Origin: Anaerolineales bacterium UBA6668
GTDB taxonomy: Bacteria; Chloroflexota; Anaerolineae; Anaerolineales; UBA6668
Assembly: GCA_002455215.1 (NCBI GenBank)
Contig: DKKK01000032.1
Coordinates: forward strand, 1-12,245
Length of the DNA stretch: 12,245 nucleotides
Direction: 5' to 3'
The stretch's first letter is position 1. Each line of letters starts with the position of its first letter. The notes under the pieces were generated by a model. The model made no database searches, was not told the DNA's origin, and saw nothing but the letters and a program-made list of their open reading frames with translations. Both the position numbers and the translations under genes were made by a program. Below are positions 1 through 6,345 of the stretch, piece by piece.

Positions 1-37
1 CCGAAAAACTGAACTGCACCCTTAACAATTTAAACGA

Positions 38-66
38 TTGACATTCATCTTAAAGGCGCGTATAAT
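38..66 (+). promoter_or_regulatory. Consensus sigma70 promoter
   Basis: A perfect -35 box TTGACA (38-43) and a perfect -10 box TATAAT (61-66) are separated by 17 bp, the ideal spacing. Transcription should start near 73. Downstream lie about 160 nt without a convincing gene, then a terminator-like hairpin, then rpsU. The promoter could drive a short non-coding RNA, or it could be the attenuated promoter of rpsU and infA. The match is seen directly; its activity is inferred. Confidence 0.85.
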
Positions 67-72
67 GCTCAT

Positions 73-267
73 GCTTCTTTAAGCTCGCTATTAAGTTGGT
101 TTAAGGAACTAGTCAACAACAAAACGGGCATTTTTGGAGCAAGCCTGAGCGTTCATGTCTTTCATTTGTTTAATAAAATGGAATTTTGACAAGCAGATTA
201 AACACTCAACCTGAATCCAGCATTTTGACCAAATGCCGCCCGAATTGTTGGGCGGCTTTTTATTTTT
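73..267 (+). ncRNA. Candidate short transcript (small RNA or attenuated rpsU leader)
   Basis: This stretch is bounded by the consensus promoter at 38-66 and an intrinsic terminator at 235-267, giving a predicted transcript of about 190 nt. It holds no tRNA or rRNA signature and no credible open reading frame. Visible pieces are a 4-bp hairpin at 73-84 (GCTT/AAGC), a hairpin GCATTT(220-225)/AAATGC(231-236) that overlaps the foot of the terminator stem by two bases, and a direct repeat ATTTTGAC (183-190 and 222-229). I could not fold it into a 6S RNA-like rod by eye. It may equally be the leader of the rpsU mRNA. The call rests on its boundaries, not on a recognised family. Confidence 0.4.
235..267 (+). 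terminator. Intrinsic terminator upstream of rpsU
   Basis: A 7-bp all-GC stem, GCCGCCC (235-241) with GGGCGGC (250-256), encloses an 8-nt loop and is followed by a T-rich run (257-267) broken by one A and ending before a G. The foot of the stem overlaps a competing hairpin (220-236) by two bases, which would allow an antitermination switch, but that is inference. Confidence 0.8.
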
Positions 268-274
268 GTTACAG

Positions 275-298
275 AAAGACGTGACGGTCACGTTTTTT
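275..298 (+). terminator. Second terminator-like hairpin just upstream of rpsU
   Basis: ACGTGA (279-284) pairs with TCACGT (288-293) across a CGG loop. The stem can be extended by a G-T wobble and three A-T pairs (275-278 with 294-297). Thymines run from 293 to 298. It is a compact hairpin plus T-run only about 8 bp after the first terminator. It may act in tandem with that terminator, or be a regulated leader element of rpsU. Confidence 0.5.
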
Positions 299-308
299 GA
301 GTTTATAG

Positions 309-333
309 CCTCTCGGCGACAGAGAGGGGGTGA
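309..333 (+). promoter_or_regulatory. Hairpin overlapping the rpsU ribosome-binding site
   Basis: CCTCTC (309-314) is exactly complementary to GAGAGG (322-327) with a 7-nt loop. The rpsU Shine-Dalgarno sequence AGGGGGTGA (325-333) begins inside the 3' arm, and the ATG at 340 follows 6 nt after it. Folding would cover the first bases of the site. The complementarity is seen directly; translational control is inferred. Confidence 0.5.
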
Positions 334-339
334 ATACGA

Positions 340-585
340 ATGTCAACAATTGTTAAGTTGCGCGATAACGAATCGCAAGACGGTTTGCTGAAACGCTTCC
401 GCAAGAAGGTTGCGAAGAGCGGTGTTTTGAGCACAGTTCGCCGCAAACGCTGGTTTGTTTCTAAGAGCGAAACACGTCGCTTGAAGAAAGAAAAAGCAAT
501 GCGCCGCATCCGCCGCCGTGGTGTCAGCCCGAAATTTGCACGCCGTGAAGCACCAAATCAAACGACCAATCAACCCATGCAGTAA
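340..585 (+). CDS. rpsU: 30S ribosomal protein S21
   Basis: S21 is a small, very basic protein of the 30S subunit that helps base pairing between the mRNA Shine-Dalgarno sequence and 16S rRNA. The 81-residue product has the family pattern: an N-terminal VKLRDNES segment, the LLKRFRKKVAKSGVL helix (about residues 16-30), then VRRKRWF and a long Arg/Lys-rich helix to about residue 66. A tail of about 15 residues rich in Asn, Gln and Pro (to residue 81) makes it longer than the usual 58-70. The start is fixed by a strong Shine-Dalgarno sequence at 325-333, which lies partly in a hairpin. infA follows 90 bp downstream in the same direction, so the two probably share a transcript. The RKRWFVSKSE segment points to Chloroflexota as I recall the family. 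Confidence 0.93.
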   Translation: MSTIVKLRDNESQDGLLKRFRKKVAKSGVLSTVRRKRWFVSKSETRRLKKEKAMRRIRRRGVSPKFARREAPNQTTNQPMQ

Positions 586-588
586 GGT

Positions 589-623
589 TATACTCGGCGC
601 AATTTTTATGTGTGTCGAGTATA
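589..623 (+). repeat. Intergenic hairpin element, copy A
   Basis: TATACTCGGCGCA (589-601) pairs over its full 13 nt, with two G-U wobbles, with TGTGTCGAGTATA (611-623) around the 9-nt loop ATTTTTATG. No T-run follows, so it is not a standard terminator. It lies between the rpsU stop and the infA ribosome-binding site. Related sequences occur at 971-1005, 2995-3029 and 6346-6380, all in the same orientation. Copy C has the same stem and loop lengths and differs by pair-preserving changes. Function is unknown. Confidence 0.75.
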
Positions 624-675
624 GGCAGATTGGACATGCTAAAGTAGAGCTGTAAACGGTCTAGGAGCGCGAATT

Positions 676-924
676 ATGGCAAAACAAGATGACAAAATAG
701 AACTGGACGGGGTCATTGTAGAAGCATTGCCCGGCACTCAGTTCGTAGTAGAACTGCAAAACGGTCACAAGGTATTGGCATACCTATCTGGTCGGATGCG
801 CAAGCACTACATTCGCATTCTGCTCGGCGACCAAGTTCGAGTAGAAATGTCGGCATATGACCTGACGCGTGGGCGCATTACTTTCCGCCGCCGCCGCGAT
901 GGTACTGCCGAATCCTTTGAATAG
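676..924 (+). CDS. infA: Translation initiation factor IF-1
   Basis: IF-1 is a single OB-fold protein that binds the A site of the 30S subunit during initiation, together with IF-2 and IF-3. The 82-residue product shows the family signatures: [19 protein letters not shown] at the N terminus, [26 protein letters not shown] (about 23-49), [18 protein letters not shown] (about 51-68), then a basic RRRR patch. A tail of about 10 residues makes it longer than the usual 71-73. AGGAG at 663-667 lies 8 nt before the ATG. Its neighbour is rpsU, not the large ribosomal protein operon where infA often sits, so a second copy elsewhere in the genome is possible. A bidirectional terminator follows at 1011-1037. 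Confidence 0.95.
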   Translation: MAKQDDKIELDGVIVEALPGTQFVVELQNGHKVLAYLSGRMRKHYIRILLGDQVRVEMSAYDLTRGRITFRRRRDGTAESFE

Positions 925-970
925 TTGCCCAGCCCTACATTTACGCGATTTGAAATTGTGACTTTCCGAT

Positions 971-1005
971 GAGAAAAGGCGCGATTTCCATGTGTAGCGA
1001 GTATC
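971..1005 (+). repeat. Intergenic hairpin element, copy B (degraded 5' arm)
   Basis: The loop ATTTCCATG (984-992) and the 3' arm TGTAGCGAGTATC (993-1005) align closely with copies A and C, and GGCGC is conserved just before the loop. The rest of the 5' arm (971-977) no longer complements the 3' arm, so this copy should not form the full stem. It lies between the infA stop and the shared terminator at 1011-1037. It looks like a decayed member of the family. Confidence 0.5.
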
Positions 1006-1010
1006 GTATC

Positions 1011-1041
1011 AAAAAGCCACCTAAAAGGTGGCTTTTTGTTT
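1011..1041. terminator. Bidirectional intrinsic terminator
   Basis: AAAAAGCCACC (1011-1021) is perfectly complementary to GGTGGCTTTTT (1027-1037) around the loop TAAAA. A T-run follows on both strands. It can end the rightward rpsU-infA transcript and the leftward transcript of the propeller gene, whose stop codon is at 1044-1046. Confidence 0.93.
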
Positions 1042-1043
1042 TC

Positions 1044-2954
1044 TTAGGGCAATTCCTTTGTGTTAATGACTGAAATGCCCCCCGCTGTCGCCGCCCACAA
1101 CCGCCCATCTCTTGCCAGCAGTAACGCACGCACTTCCGGTGCGGCAAGTCCATCTACCGTGCCATAACTCTGCCAGTTGACGCCATTGAATTTTGCCAAA
1201 CCATTGTCAGTGCCTACCCACAGATTTCCCTGTGCATCTTGGGCGATTGCCCAGATTACATTGCCGGGCAAACCATCGTTAGTTGAATACAGCAGGTCAC
1301 CACTCGCCGTGCGGTGAATCACCCCTAGCCCGGCGGTTCCCACCCATAAGGTGTCATCCTTCGCTCGGAATAGGCTGATTTCCAAATCGGCACTGTCTGA
1401 AGTATTTGCCAGGGCTTGCCACACACGCACCCCTTCAGGCGATTGTAAGAGCTCGCCAACAAAATTTGCCGCCACCAGTGTACCGTTTTGGGCTACCGCG
1501 CCCCAAATATTACCATTTAGCCGATTTTCTACCAATTCAAGTTTCCCGTTTTCATAGGCAAAAAAACCGCCACTGCCTGTACCGATAAAAACCTGCTCAT
1601 TGGACAAAGCAAAGATGGAGAAAATTTGCGGGTTTGTCATCCCTTCTGCAATGCCAACCGCTTGCCAGCGATTCCCGTCAAAAAAGGCTGTTCCCGCGCT
1701 GGTTGTACCTACCCACACTGTATCATTGGGTTGAACGGCTAGGACGGGGATATTTTGCCCGGGTAAACCTTCTGCTTGGTTGTAGTGTTGCCAGTTACGC
1801 CCATCAAAGCGTGCTACGCCACGGTTTTGTGTGCCTGCCCACACCTGTCCATTGGATGTTTGCCCCAACGCCTGAATTAAATTGGCTTGTAGGGCGTTTT
1901 TGATGACAAGCGGTTGCCAGGCATTATCTACAAATTTGACCAAACCTGCTTGTGTGCCAAACCACAAGCCCGCCCCCGGAAAGACTACAATTGCCCGCGT
2001 ATCTTTGGAGGGTAGCACGTCTTCGCCAAATATTTCCCAATCTCCGGCATATTTCCACAATCCTTCGGATGTGGCAAACCAGACATTGCCCACCGTATCC
2101 AACCGAATTTTGTAAACCCAACCTGTGTTACGTGGCGAAGCCGCACCAAAGGTCCATGCGCCATTTTCAAAATAAACGATACCATTGCCTTGTGTGCCAA
2201 TCCACAGCCGACCATCCAAATCAAAGGCGATACTGGAGGGTAGCACGTTTCCCCACACTTCGGGGCTGGCAAATAGGTTAAAAACTGTGCCATCATACTG
2301 GTAGATGCCCACACTGGTGACTGCCCAAAGTTGGCGCGTATTGGGGTCTACTGCCAAATCAAATACTTGAAGTGTAGTGTTGGGGTCGGCAAATTTGACT
2401 GCTTCAAAGCGCTCACCTACCAAATGGTCTACTCCCATTGCATGCCCGACATAGAGTTGATTGTCGAATTCTAAAATGCGGGCGATTTCGTTGTTTGCCA
2501 GTCCATCGGCTTGGTTGTAGGTACGCCAACTGCCATCTTGCAGGTGCGAGAGCCCACTATCTACCGTACCCACCCACAGACTGCCATCGTTTGCCGTAAA
2601 TAGGGTGCGTGTGCGGTTCGAAGCCAAACCGTGTTCTGCTCCATAATAGGTGGGCGTATTACCTGCCGACCACTGCACCACCCCGCCGCCGGTTGCCGCC
2701 CAGACACTCTCGGCGCTTAATGCCAAATCAAAAATTTGGTTTGGGTTGCTTAGGCTTTGAAATGCTGGGTGAAGCGGCTCGGCAGAAGCCACCACGCTCG
2801 GCAGGCGGTCGCCGTCTGCGCCATTCCAGAAGCCGCCAGTGGCGTTTTTTTCCATTTGGGTTGCCCAGGCAATTGCGCCTACCGTTGCCAAAACGCCAAT
2901 AGTAGTGAGAATGGGAGCAATAGGGAGTTTGTTGGATGTAGTAGAAGCTGACAT
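1044..2954 (-). CDS. Membrane-anchored double beta-propeller (Reg_prop repeats), no kinase domain
   Basis: With the ATG at 2954 the product has 636 residues. Residues about 10-33 form one hydrophobic segment, so the rest is probably held outside the membrane by a signal anchor. I count 14 repeats of about 41 residues, each with a core of the L/V-W-x-G/A-T type, near residues 85, 126, 168, 210, 251, 291, 330, 371, 414, 456, 494, 536, 579 and 620. Fourteen repeats fit two seven-bladed propellers. The motif is that of the two-component regulator propeller family, usually the sensor part of hybrid histidine kinases. No kinase, HATPase, receiver or DNA-binding domain follows, so the partner and ligand are unknown. 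The frame stays open upstream to a TTG at 3008, but that start would begin inside a repeat hairpin, and the ATG sits just before the membrane segment. No strong Shine-Dalgarno sequence is seen before the ATG. Confidence 0.85.
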   Translation of the reverse strand: MSASTTSNKLPIAPILTTIGVLATVGAIAWATQMEKNATGGFWNGADGDRLPSVVASAEPLHPAFQSLSNPNQIFDLALSAESVWAATGGGVVQWSAGNTPTYYGAEHGLASNRTRTLFTANDGSLWVGTVDSGLSHLQDGSWRTYNQADGLANNEIARILEFDNQLYVGHAMGVDHLVGERFEAVKFADPNTTLQVFDLAVDPNTRQLWAVTSVGIYQYDGTVFNLFASPEVWGNVLPSSIAFDLDGRLWIGTQGNGIVYFENGAWTFGAASPRNTGWVYKIRLDTVGNVWFATSEGLWKYAGDWEIFGEDVLPSKDTRAIVVFPGAGLWFGTQAGLVKFVDNAWQPLVIKNALQANLIQALGQTSNGQVWAGTQNRGVARFDGRNWQHYNQAEGLPGQNIPVLAVQPNDTVWVGTTSAGTAFFDGNRWQAVGIAEGMTNPQIFSIFALSNEQVFIGTGSGGFFAYENGKLELVENRLNGNIWGAVAQNGTLVAANFVGELLQSPEGVRVWQALANTSDSADLEISLFRAKDDTLWVGTAGLGVIHRTASGDLLYSTNDGLPGNVIWAIAQDAQGNLWVGTDNGLAKFNGVNWQSYGTVDGLAAPEVRALLLARDGRLWAATAGGISVINTKELP

Positions 2955-2990
2955 AACAATCAGGAATATTGAAGTAACGGAAGCCTGCCT

Positions 2991-3033
2991 AAATGATATT
3001 CGGTGCAATTTTCAGGTGTGCTGAATATCGTTT
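2991..3033 (+). repeat. Intergenic hairpin element, copy C
   Basis: GATATTCGGTGCA (2995-3007) pairs along all 13 nt, with three G-U wobbles, with TGTGCTGAATATC (3017-3029) around the 9-nt loop ATTTTCAGG. Four more pairs (2991-2994 with 3030-3033) extend the stem to 17 bp. Compared with copy A, two pairs change on both sides (T-A to G-C, C-G to T-A) and three switch between Watson-Crick and G-U; none is broken. It lies in the predicted 5' leader of the leftward propeller gene, but its wobble pairs favour folding as rightward RNA. Confidence 0.8.
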
Positions 3034-3054
3034 CATTGACGAATTAATTTTCTA

Positions 3055-3084
3055 TTCACATTATCAATGAGAGCGCAGTATAAT
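3055..3084 (+). promoter_or_regulatory. Promoter of folP
   Basis: -35 TTCACA (3055-3060, five of six consensus bases) and -10 TATAAT (3079-3084, perfect) are 18 bp apart. The predicted start of transcription is 3091-3093, at or within two bases of the folP ATG (3093), so the mRNA should be leaderless. It occupies nearly the same DNA as the leftward promoter at 3060-3088. Confidence 0.75.
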
Positions 3085-3088
3085 TCAA
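3060..3088 (-). promoter_or_regulatory. Promoter of the propeller gene
   Basis: Read on the minus strand, -35 TTGAAT (3088 to 3083) and -10 GATAAT (3065 to 3060) are 17 bp apart. Transcription would start near 3053, giving a leader of about 100 nt that includes hairpin copy C read in reverse. Each box overlaps a box of the rightward folP promoter, so the two cannot be occupied together. Confidence 0.6.
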
Positions 3089-3092
3089 GCCT

Positions 3093-3977
3093 ATGAAGCA
3101 TGAGAAAAGTTCGTTGCAACTTTCACACCACTTTGATTGGTCTGCCCAAACGTATGTGATGGGAATTCTTAATTTGACCCCCGATTCCTTTTCGGGTGAT
3201 GGTATTTTGGCACAAGCCAACCCAATTAAACATGCCTTGGGACAGGCTGAAGCCTTTTTGCAAGCAGGCGCACACATTCTGGATATCGGCGGTGAGTCCA
3301 CCCGTCCGGGCGCGCAAACCCTATCGGTTGAAGATGAACTTGCACGGGTTTTGCCAGCGATACAAGCCGTGACAGACCAATATCCGTCAGCCATTTTATC
3401 TATAGACACTTATAAGGCAGATGTGGCTACAGCCGCTTTGCAAGCAGGAGCACATATTGTAAATGATGTGTGGGCTTTGCGGGCAGATGCCCGCATGGCA
3501 AGTGTGGTGGCAGAAGCAGGCTGTCCGGTGGTGTTGATGCACAACCGCAGTAAGCCGAACGAACTGGCGGTGAGTCAGCGCTTGGGCGGGCGCTACATTG
3601 GCAGTGAGTATGACGATTTGTTGGGCAATATTGCCGCTGAATTGTTGGCAAGTGTTGATTTGGCACGTCAAGCCGGTATTGCCGATTCGCAAATGATTTT
3701 GGATATTGGTATTGGCTTTGGCAAAACAGTCACACAAAATTTACAACTCACGCGAGAACTTTCTTACTTCCGCAAACTCGGCTTCCCAATTTTGTACGGA
3801 CCTTCTCGCAAATCCTTCATCGGATATACGTTGAATTTGCCGGTGCAAGAACGGCTGGAAGGTACGGCGGCGAGTGTTGCCCTTGCGATTGCCAATGGGG
3901 CAAATATCATCCGCGTCCATGATGTAAAGGAAATGGTACGAGTGGCACGCATGACCGATGCCATTTTGCGAGCGTAA
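3093..3977 (+). CDS. folP: Dihydropteroate synthase
   Basis: This cytoplasmic TIM-barrel enzyme of folate synthesis joins 4-aminobenzoate to hydroxymethyl-dihydropterin diphosphate to make dihydropteroate. The 294-residue length is normal. All family motifs are present: NLTPDSFS (27-34), DIGGESTRPGA (64-74), SIDT (103-106), HIVNDV (121-126), LMHNRS (148-153), DIGIGFGK (204-211), GPSRKSFIG (236-244) and RVHDV (274-278). The residues expected for pterin and phosphate binding (N27, D104, N124, D204, K240, R274, H276) can all be seen. There is no Shine-Dalgarno sequence before the ATG and the predicted transcription start coincides with it. The preceding FDWSAQTYVMGILN segment is typical of the family, which supports this start over the downstream ATG at residue 23. 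prmC follows 8 bp downstream. Confidence 0.96.
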   Translation: MKHEKSSLQLSHHFDWSAQTYVMGILNLTPDSFSGDGILAQANPIKHALGQAEAFLQAGAHILDIGGESTRPGAQTLSVEDELARVLPAIQAVTDQYPSAILSIDTYKADVATAALQAGAHIVNDVWALRADARMASVVAEAGCPVVLMHNRSKPNELAVSQRLGGRYIGSEYDDLLGNIAAELLASVDLARQAGIADSQMILDIGIGFGKTVTQNLQLTRELSYFRKLGFPILYGPSRKSFIGYTLNLPVQERLEGTAASVALAIANGANIIRVHDVKEMVRVARMTDAILRA

Positions 3978-3985
3978 CGACCGCC

Positions 3986-4837
3986 ATGAATTTCCCCAGT
4001 GTCACAGAAGCCTTGTTGCACGCATCCGCCCAATTATCGGGTGAAACTGCCGCACTAGAGGGGCAACTCTTGCTTGCCAGTGTACTTCGGCAACGGCGTG
4101 CCTGGCTCAAAGCTTACCCGGAAACGTTATTAGACTCTGCCCAATGGCAGGCATTTTGCACATTGGTGGCAAGACGCAGTGCGGGCGAACCCCTGCCTTA
4201 CATACTGGGTAGCTGGGAATTTTATGGACGCAGTTTTGCGCTGAATTCAGCGGTGCTAATTCCCCGCCCAGAAACGGAACTGCTGGTGGAGACGGCTTTG
4301 CAATGGGCAGGCACTTTCCCCAGTGATATGCCCCTGCAATTGGCAGATGTTGGTACGGGCAGTGGCTGTATTGCTGTTACATTGGCGGCAGAGTTGCCCC
4401 AAGCGCACGTATTGGCAACCGATATCAGCCCAGCCGCTTTGCAAGTGGCACAGCAAAACGCGCGGGCACACCACACCCATGAGCAGATTAATTTTCAATG
4501 TGCGGACTTACTTGCCCAGCCTTACCCCAATCTGCACGGTTTGTTTTCCAACCCACCTTACCTGACAACGGCTCAACTCGACATGCTTGAAGTGGCACGT
4601 TACGAACCCCATTCGGCGTTGGCGAGTGGCAAAAGTGGGTTAGAATTAATCGAGCGGCTGTTGCAGGTGGCAAGGGTGGTGGTACGACCGCTGGGCTTGC
4701 TACTGATTGAGATTGCGGCAGAGCGGGCAAGCGAAAGCCTAGCCCTAGCCCAAAGCCTACTCCCTGGCTGGCAAGTGCAACTCTTAAACGACTATGCCGG
4801 ATTACCGCGCCTATTGTGGGCACGCCCATCCGAGTAA
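3986..4837 (+). CDS. prmC: Peptide chain release factor N5-glutamine methyltransferase
   Basis: PrmC (HemK) uses S-adenosylmethionine to methylate the glutamine of the GGQ motif in release factors RF1 and RF2, which raises termination efficiency. The 283-residue protein has the usual length and order: an N-terminal helical domain with RRSAGEPLPYILG (63-75), FYG (79-81) and LIPRPETELLVE (91-102), then the Rossmann methyltransferase domain with the cofactor loop DVGTGSGCIA (121-130), ATDIS (144-148) and the substrate-binding NPPY (189-192), followed by YEPHSALASGKSGLE (206-220). It starts 8 bp after folP and ends 24 bp before the phosphohexomutase gene, all in one direction, so it is probably co-transcribed. 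No clear Shine-Dalgarno sequence is seen; translation may depend partly on coupling to folP. Confidence 0.95.
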   Translation: MNFPSVTEALLHASAQLSGETAALEGQLLLASVLRQRRAWLKAYPETLLDSAQWQAFCTLVARRSAGEPLPYILGSWEFYGRSFALNSAVLIPRPETELLVETALQWAGTFPSDMPLQLADVGTGSGCIAVTLAAELPQAHVLATDISPAALQVAQQNARAHHTHEQINFQCADLLAQPYPNLHGLFSNPPYLTTAQLDMLEVARYEPHSALASGKSGLELIERLLQVARVVVRPLGLLLIEIAAERASESLALAQSLLPGWQVQLLNDYAGLPRLLWARPSE

Positions 4838-4861
4838 ATTTTTTTCTAAGAAACGAGTTTT

Positions 4862-6304
4862 ATGTCTATCACTTTTGGTACAGACGGCTGGCGTGCCGTT
4901 ATTTCTGAAGATTTTACCTTTGACAATGTGCGACGTGTCGCACAAGCCATTGCAAGTGTCGCTACTACACCGGAATGGTTTGATGTGCCCATGCCTTCTG
5001 CCCAAGCCGATTTATTTGTGGTGGGCTATGATACCCGCTTTCTTTCGGCGGAATATGCGGCGGAAGTGGCGCGAGTGTTGGGGGGGCAAGGTTTGCGTGT
5101 CTTGCTGGCAGAGCGTGCCGCTCCAACACCGGCTGTGTCATTTGCCATTCCGCACTATCGTGCGGCAGGCGGTGTGATGATTACCGCATCGCATAACCCC
5201 GCCAAGTATAATGGCATCAAGGTCAAAGCGGCGTTTGGTGGTAGCGCAAGCGATAAACAAGCCCGGCGCATTGAAGCCCATCTGTCTGACTCGCCGGTAC
5301 AAAATTTGCCCAAATTTGCCGATTTACTGCAACGTGGAAAAATCGAGTATTTTGACCCAGCCCCTGCCTATTTGGCGCACTTACAAACGCTAATTGACTT
5401 TAATCTGCTGGCAAATTTCGCCCCTAAGCTGAATGTACTAGCAGATAGTATGTTTGGCGCAGGGATGGGGTATTTTGCCAATATTTTGCAACCTTTGGGT
5501 ATTGCAGTGAGTGAAATTCGCGGGGAGGTAAATCCTTCTTTCGGTGGAGGTGCGCCCGAACCTATTGAGCGCTATCTAATTGCCACTCGTCAAGCCCTGT
5601 CCGCGCGACCGGGACACTTTGCGCTGATTACCGATGGCGATGCCGACCGCATTGGTGCGATGGATGAAAATGGGAACTTTGTGGACCCCCATAAAATTAT
5701 GACTCTATGCTTGCGCGATTTGGTTGAGCGTAAAAATCAACGCGGGGCAATTGTCAAAACCGTTTCCACTACTCAAATGCTCAATCGCCAAGCGCGAGAA
5801 TATGGTCTGCCTATCCACGAAACACCGGTTGGCTTTAATTATATTGCCGATTATATGATGCGCACACCGGTGGTGATTGGTGGGGAAGAATCAGGGGGGA
5901 TTAGTTTGCTGGGGCATATTCCGGAAGGTGATGGAATCTTGATGGGGTTGGCAATTTTGTGTGCTATGGCGGCACGCCAAAGCAGTTTGCAAGCACTGGT
6001 GGCAGATGTGTTGGCTGTGTTTGGTCCGGCATTCTACACGCGCCGCGATTTGCGTTTGGCACAGCCGATTGCCAAGAAAGAAATGGTCAAGCGCCTGAGT
6101 GAGCAAGCACCCACTGCCATTGCCGGGCTGACGGTACACACGGTTTCTACCTTTGATGGGGTGAAATACCTAATGGAAGACGACTCTTGGTTGCTCATTC
6201 GCCCATCCGGCACCGAGCCTGTCTTACGGGTGTATGCCGAAGGCAAATCACCAACTATTGTGGCTGGCTTAATGGCGTATGGTGAAACACTCGCCGCTGG
6301 GTGA
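4862..6304 (+). CDS. Alpha-D-phosphohexomutase (phosphoglucomutase/phosphomannomutase family)
   Basis: Enzymes of this family move phosphate between C6 and C1 of a sugar through a phosphoserine. The 480-residue protein shows all four domain signatures: FGTDGWRA at the N terminus (5-12), the phosphoserine loop TASHNP (108-113, S110), the metal loop DGDADR (258-263), the sugar-binding GGEESGG (340-346) and the phosphate-binding RPSGTEP (447-453). Length and motif order are normal for an intact enzyme. Sequence alone does not settle whether glucose or mannose phosphate is preferred; the GEESGG loop fits either, so no gene symbol is given. It lies 24 bp after prmC, probably the last gene of folP-prmC-phosphohexomutase. 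Only a weak ribosome-binding sequence (AACGAG) precedes the ATG, after a run of seven or more T. Confidence 0.93.
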   Translation: MSITFGTDGWRAVISEDFTFDNVRRVAQAIASVATTPEWFDVPMPSAQADLFVVGYDTRFLSAEYAAEVARVLGGQGLRVLLAERAAPTPAVSFAIPHYRAAGGVMITASHNPAKYNGIKVKAAFGGSASDKQARRIEAHLSDSPVQNLPKFADLLQRGKIEYFDPAPAYLAHLQTLIDFNLLANFAPKLNVLADSMFGAGMGYFANILQPLGIAVSEIRGEVNPSFGGGAPEPIERYLIATRQALSARPGHFALITDGDADRIGAMDENGNFVDPHKIMTLCLRDLVERKNQRGAIVKTVSTTQMLNRQAREYGLPIHETPVGFNYIADYMMRTPVVIGGEESGGISLLGHIPEGDGILMGLAILCAMAARQSSLQALVADVLAVFGPAFYTRRDLRLAQPIAKKEMVKRLSEQAPTAIAGLTVHTVSTFDGVKYLMEDDSWLLIRPSGTEPVLRVYAEGKSPTIVAGLMAYGETLAAG

Positions 6305-6345
6305 TTTGGGTGTTTGATATTGTGCATCAGTCAAGCGCTTTTTGA

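Noticed and set aside
155..214. Small open reading frame of 19 codons in the leader before rpsU
   Set aside because: The only GGAG lies 15 nt upstream of the ATG, too far, and the peptide has no recognisable feature.
73..267. 6S RNA or other known housekeeping RNA
   Set aside because: I could not find the long rod with a central bubble, nor any tRNA, 5S or SRP RNA signature.
1351..2902. Several rightward open reading frames opposite the propeller gene
   Set aside because: They lack ribosome-binding sites and recognisable domains, and lie antisense to a gene with clear repeat structure.
2955..3008. N-terminal extension of the propeller protein from a TTG at 3008
   Set aside because: The start would lie inside hairpin copy C, TTG is a weak start, and the ATG at 2954 directly precedes the membrane anchor.
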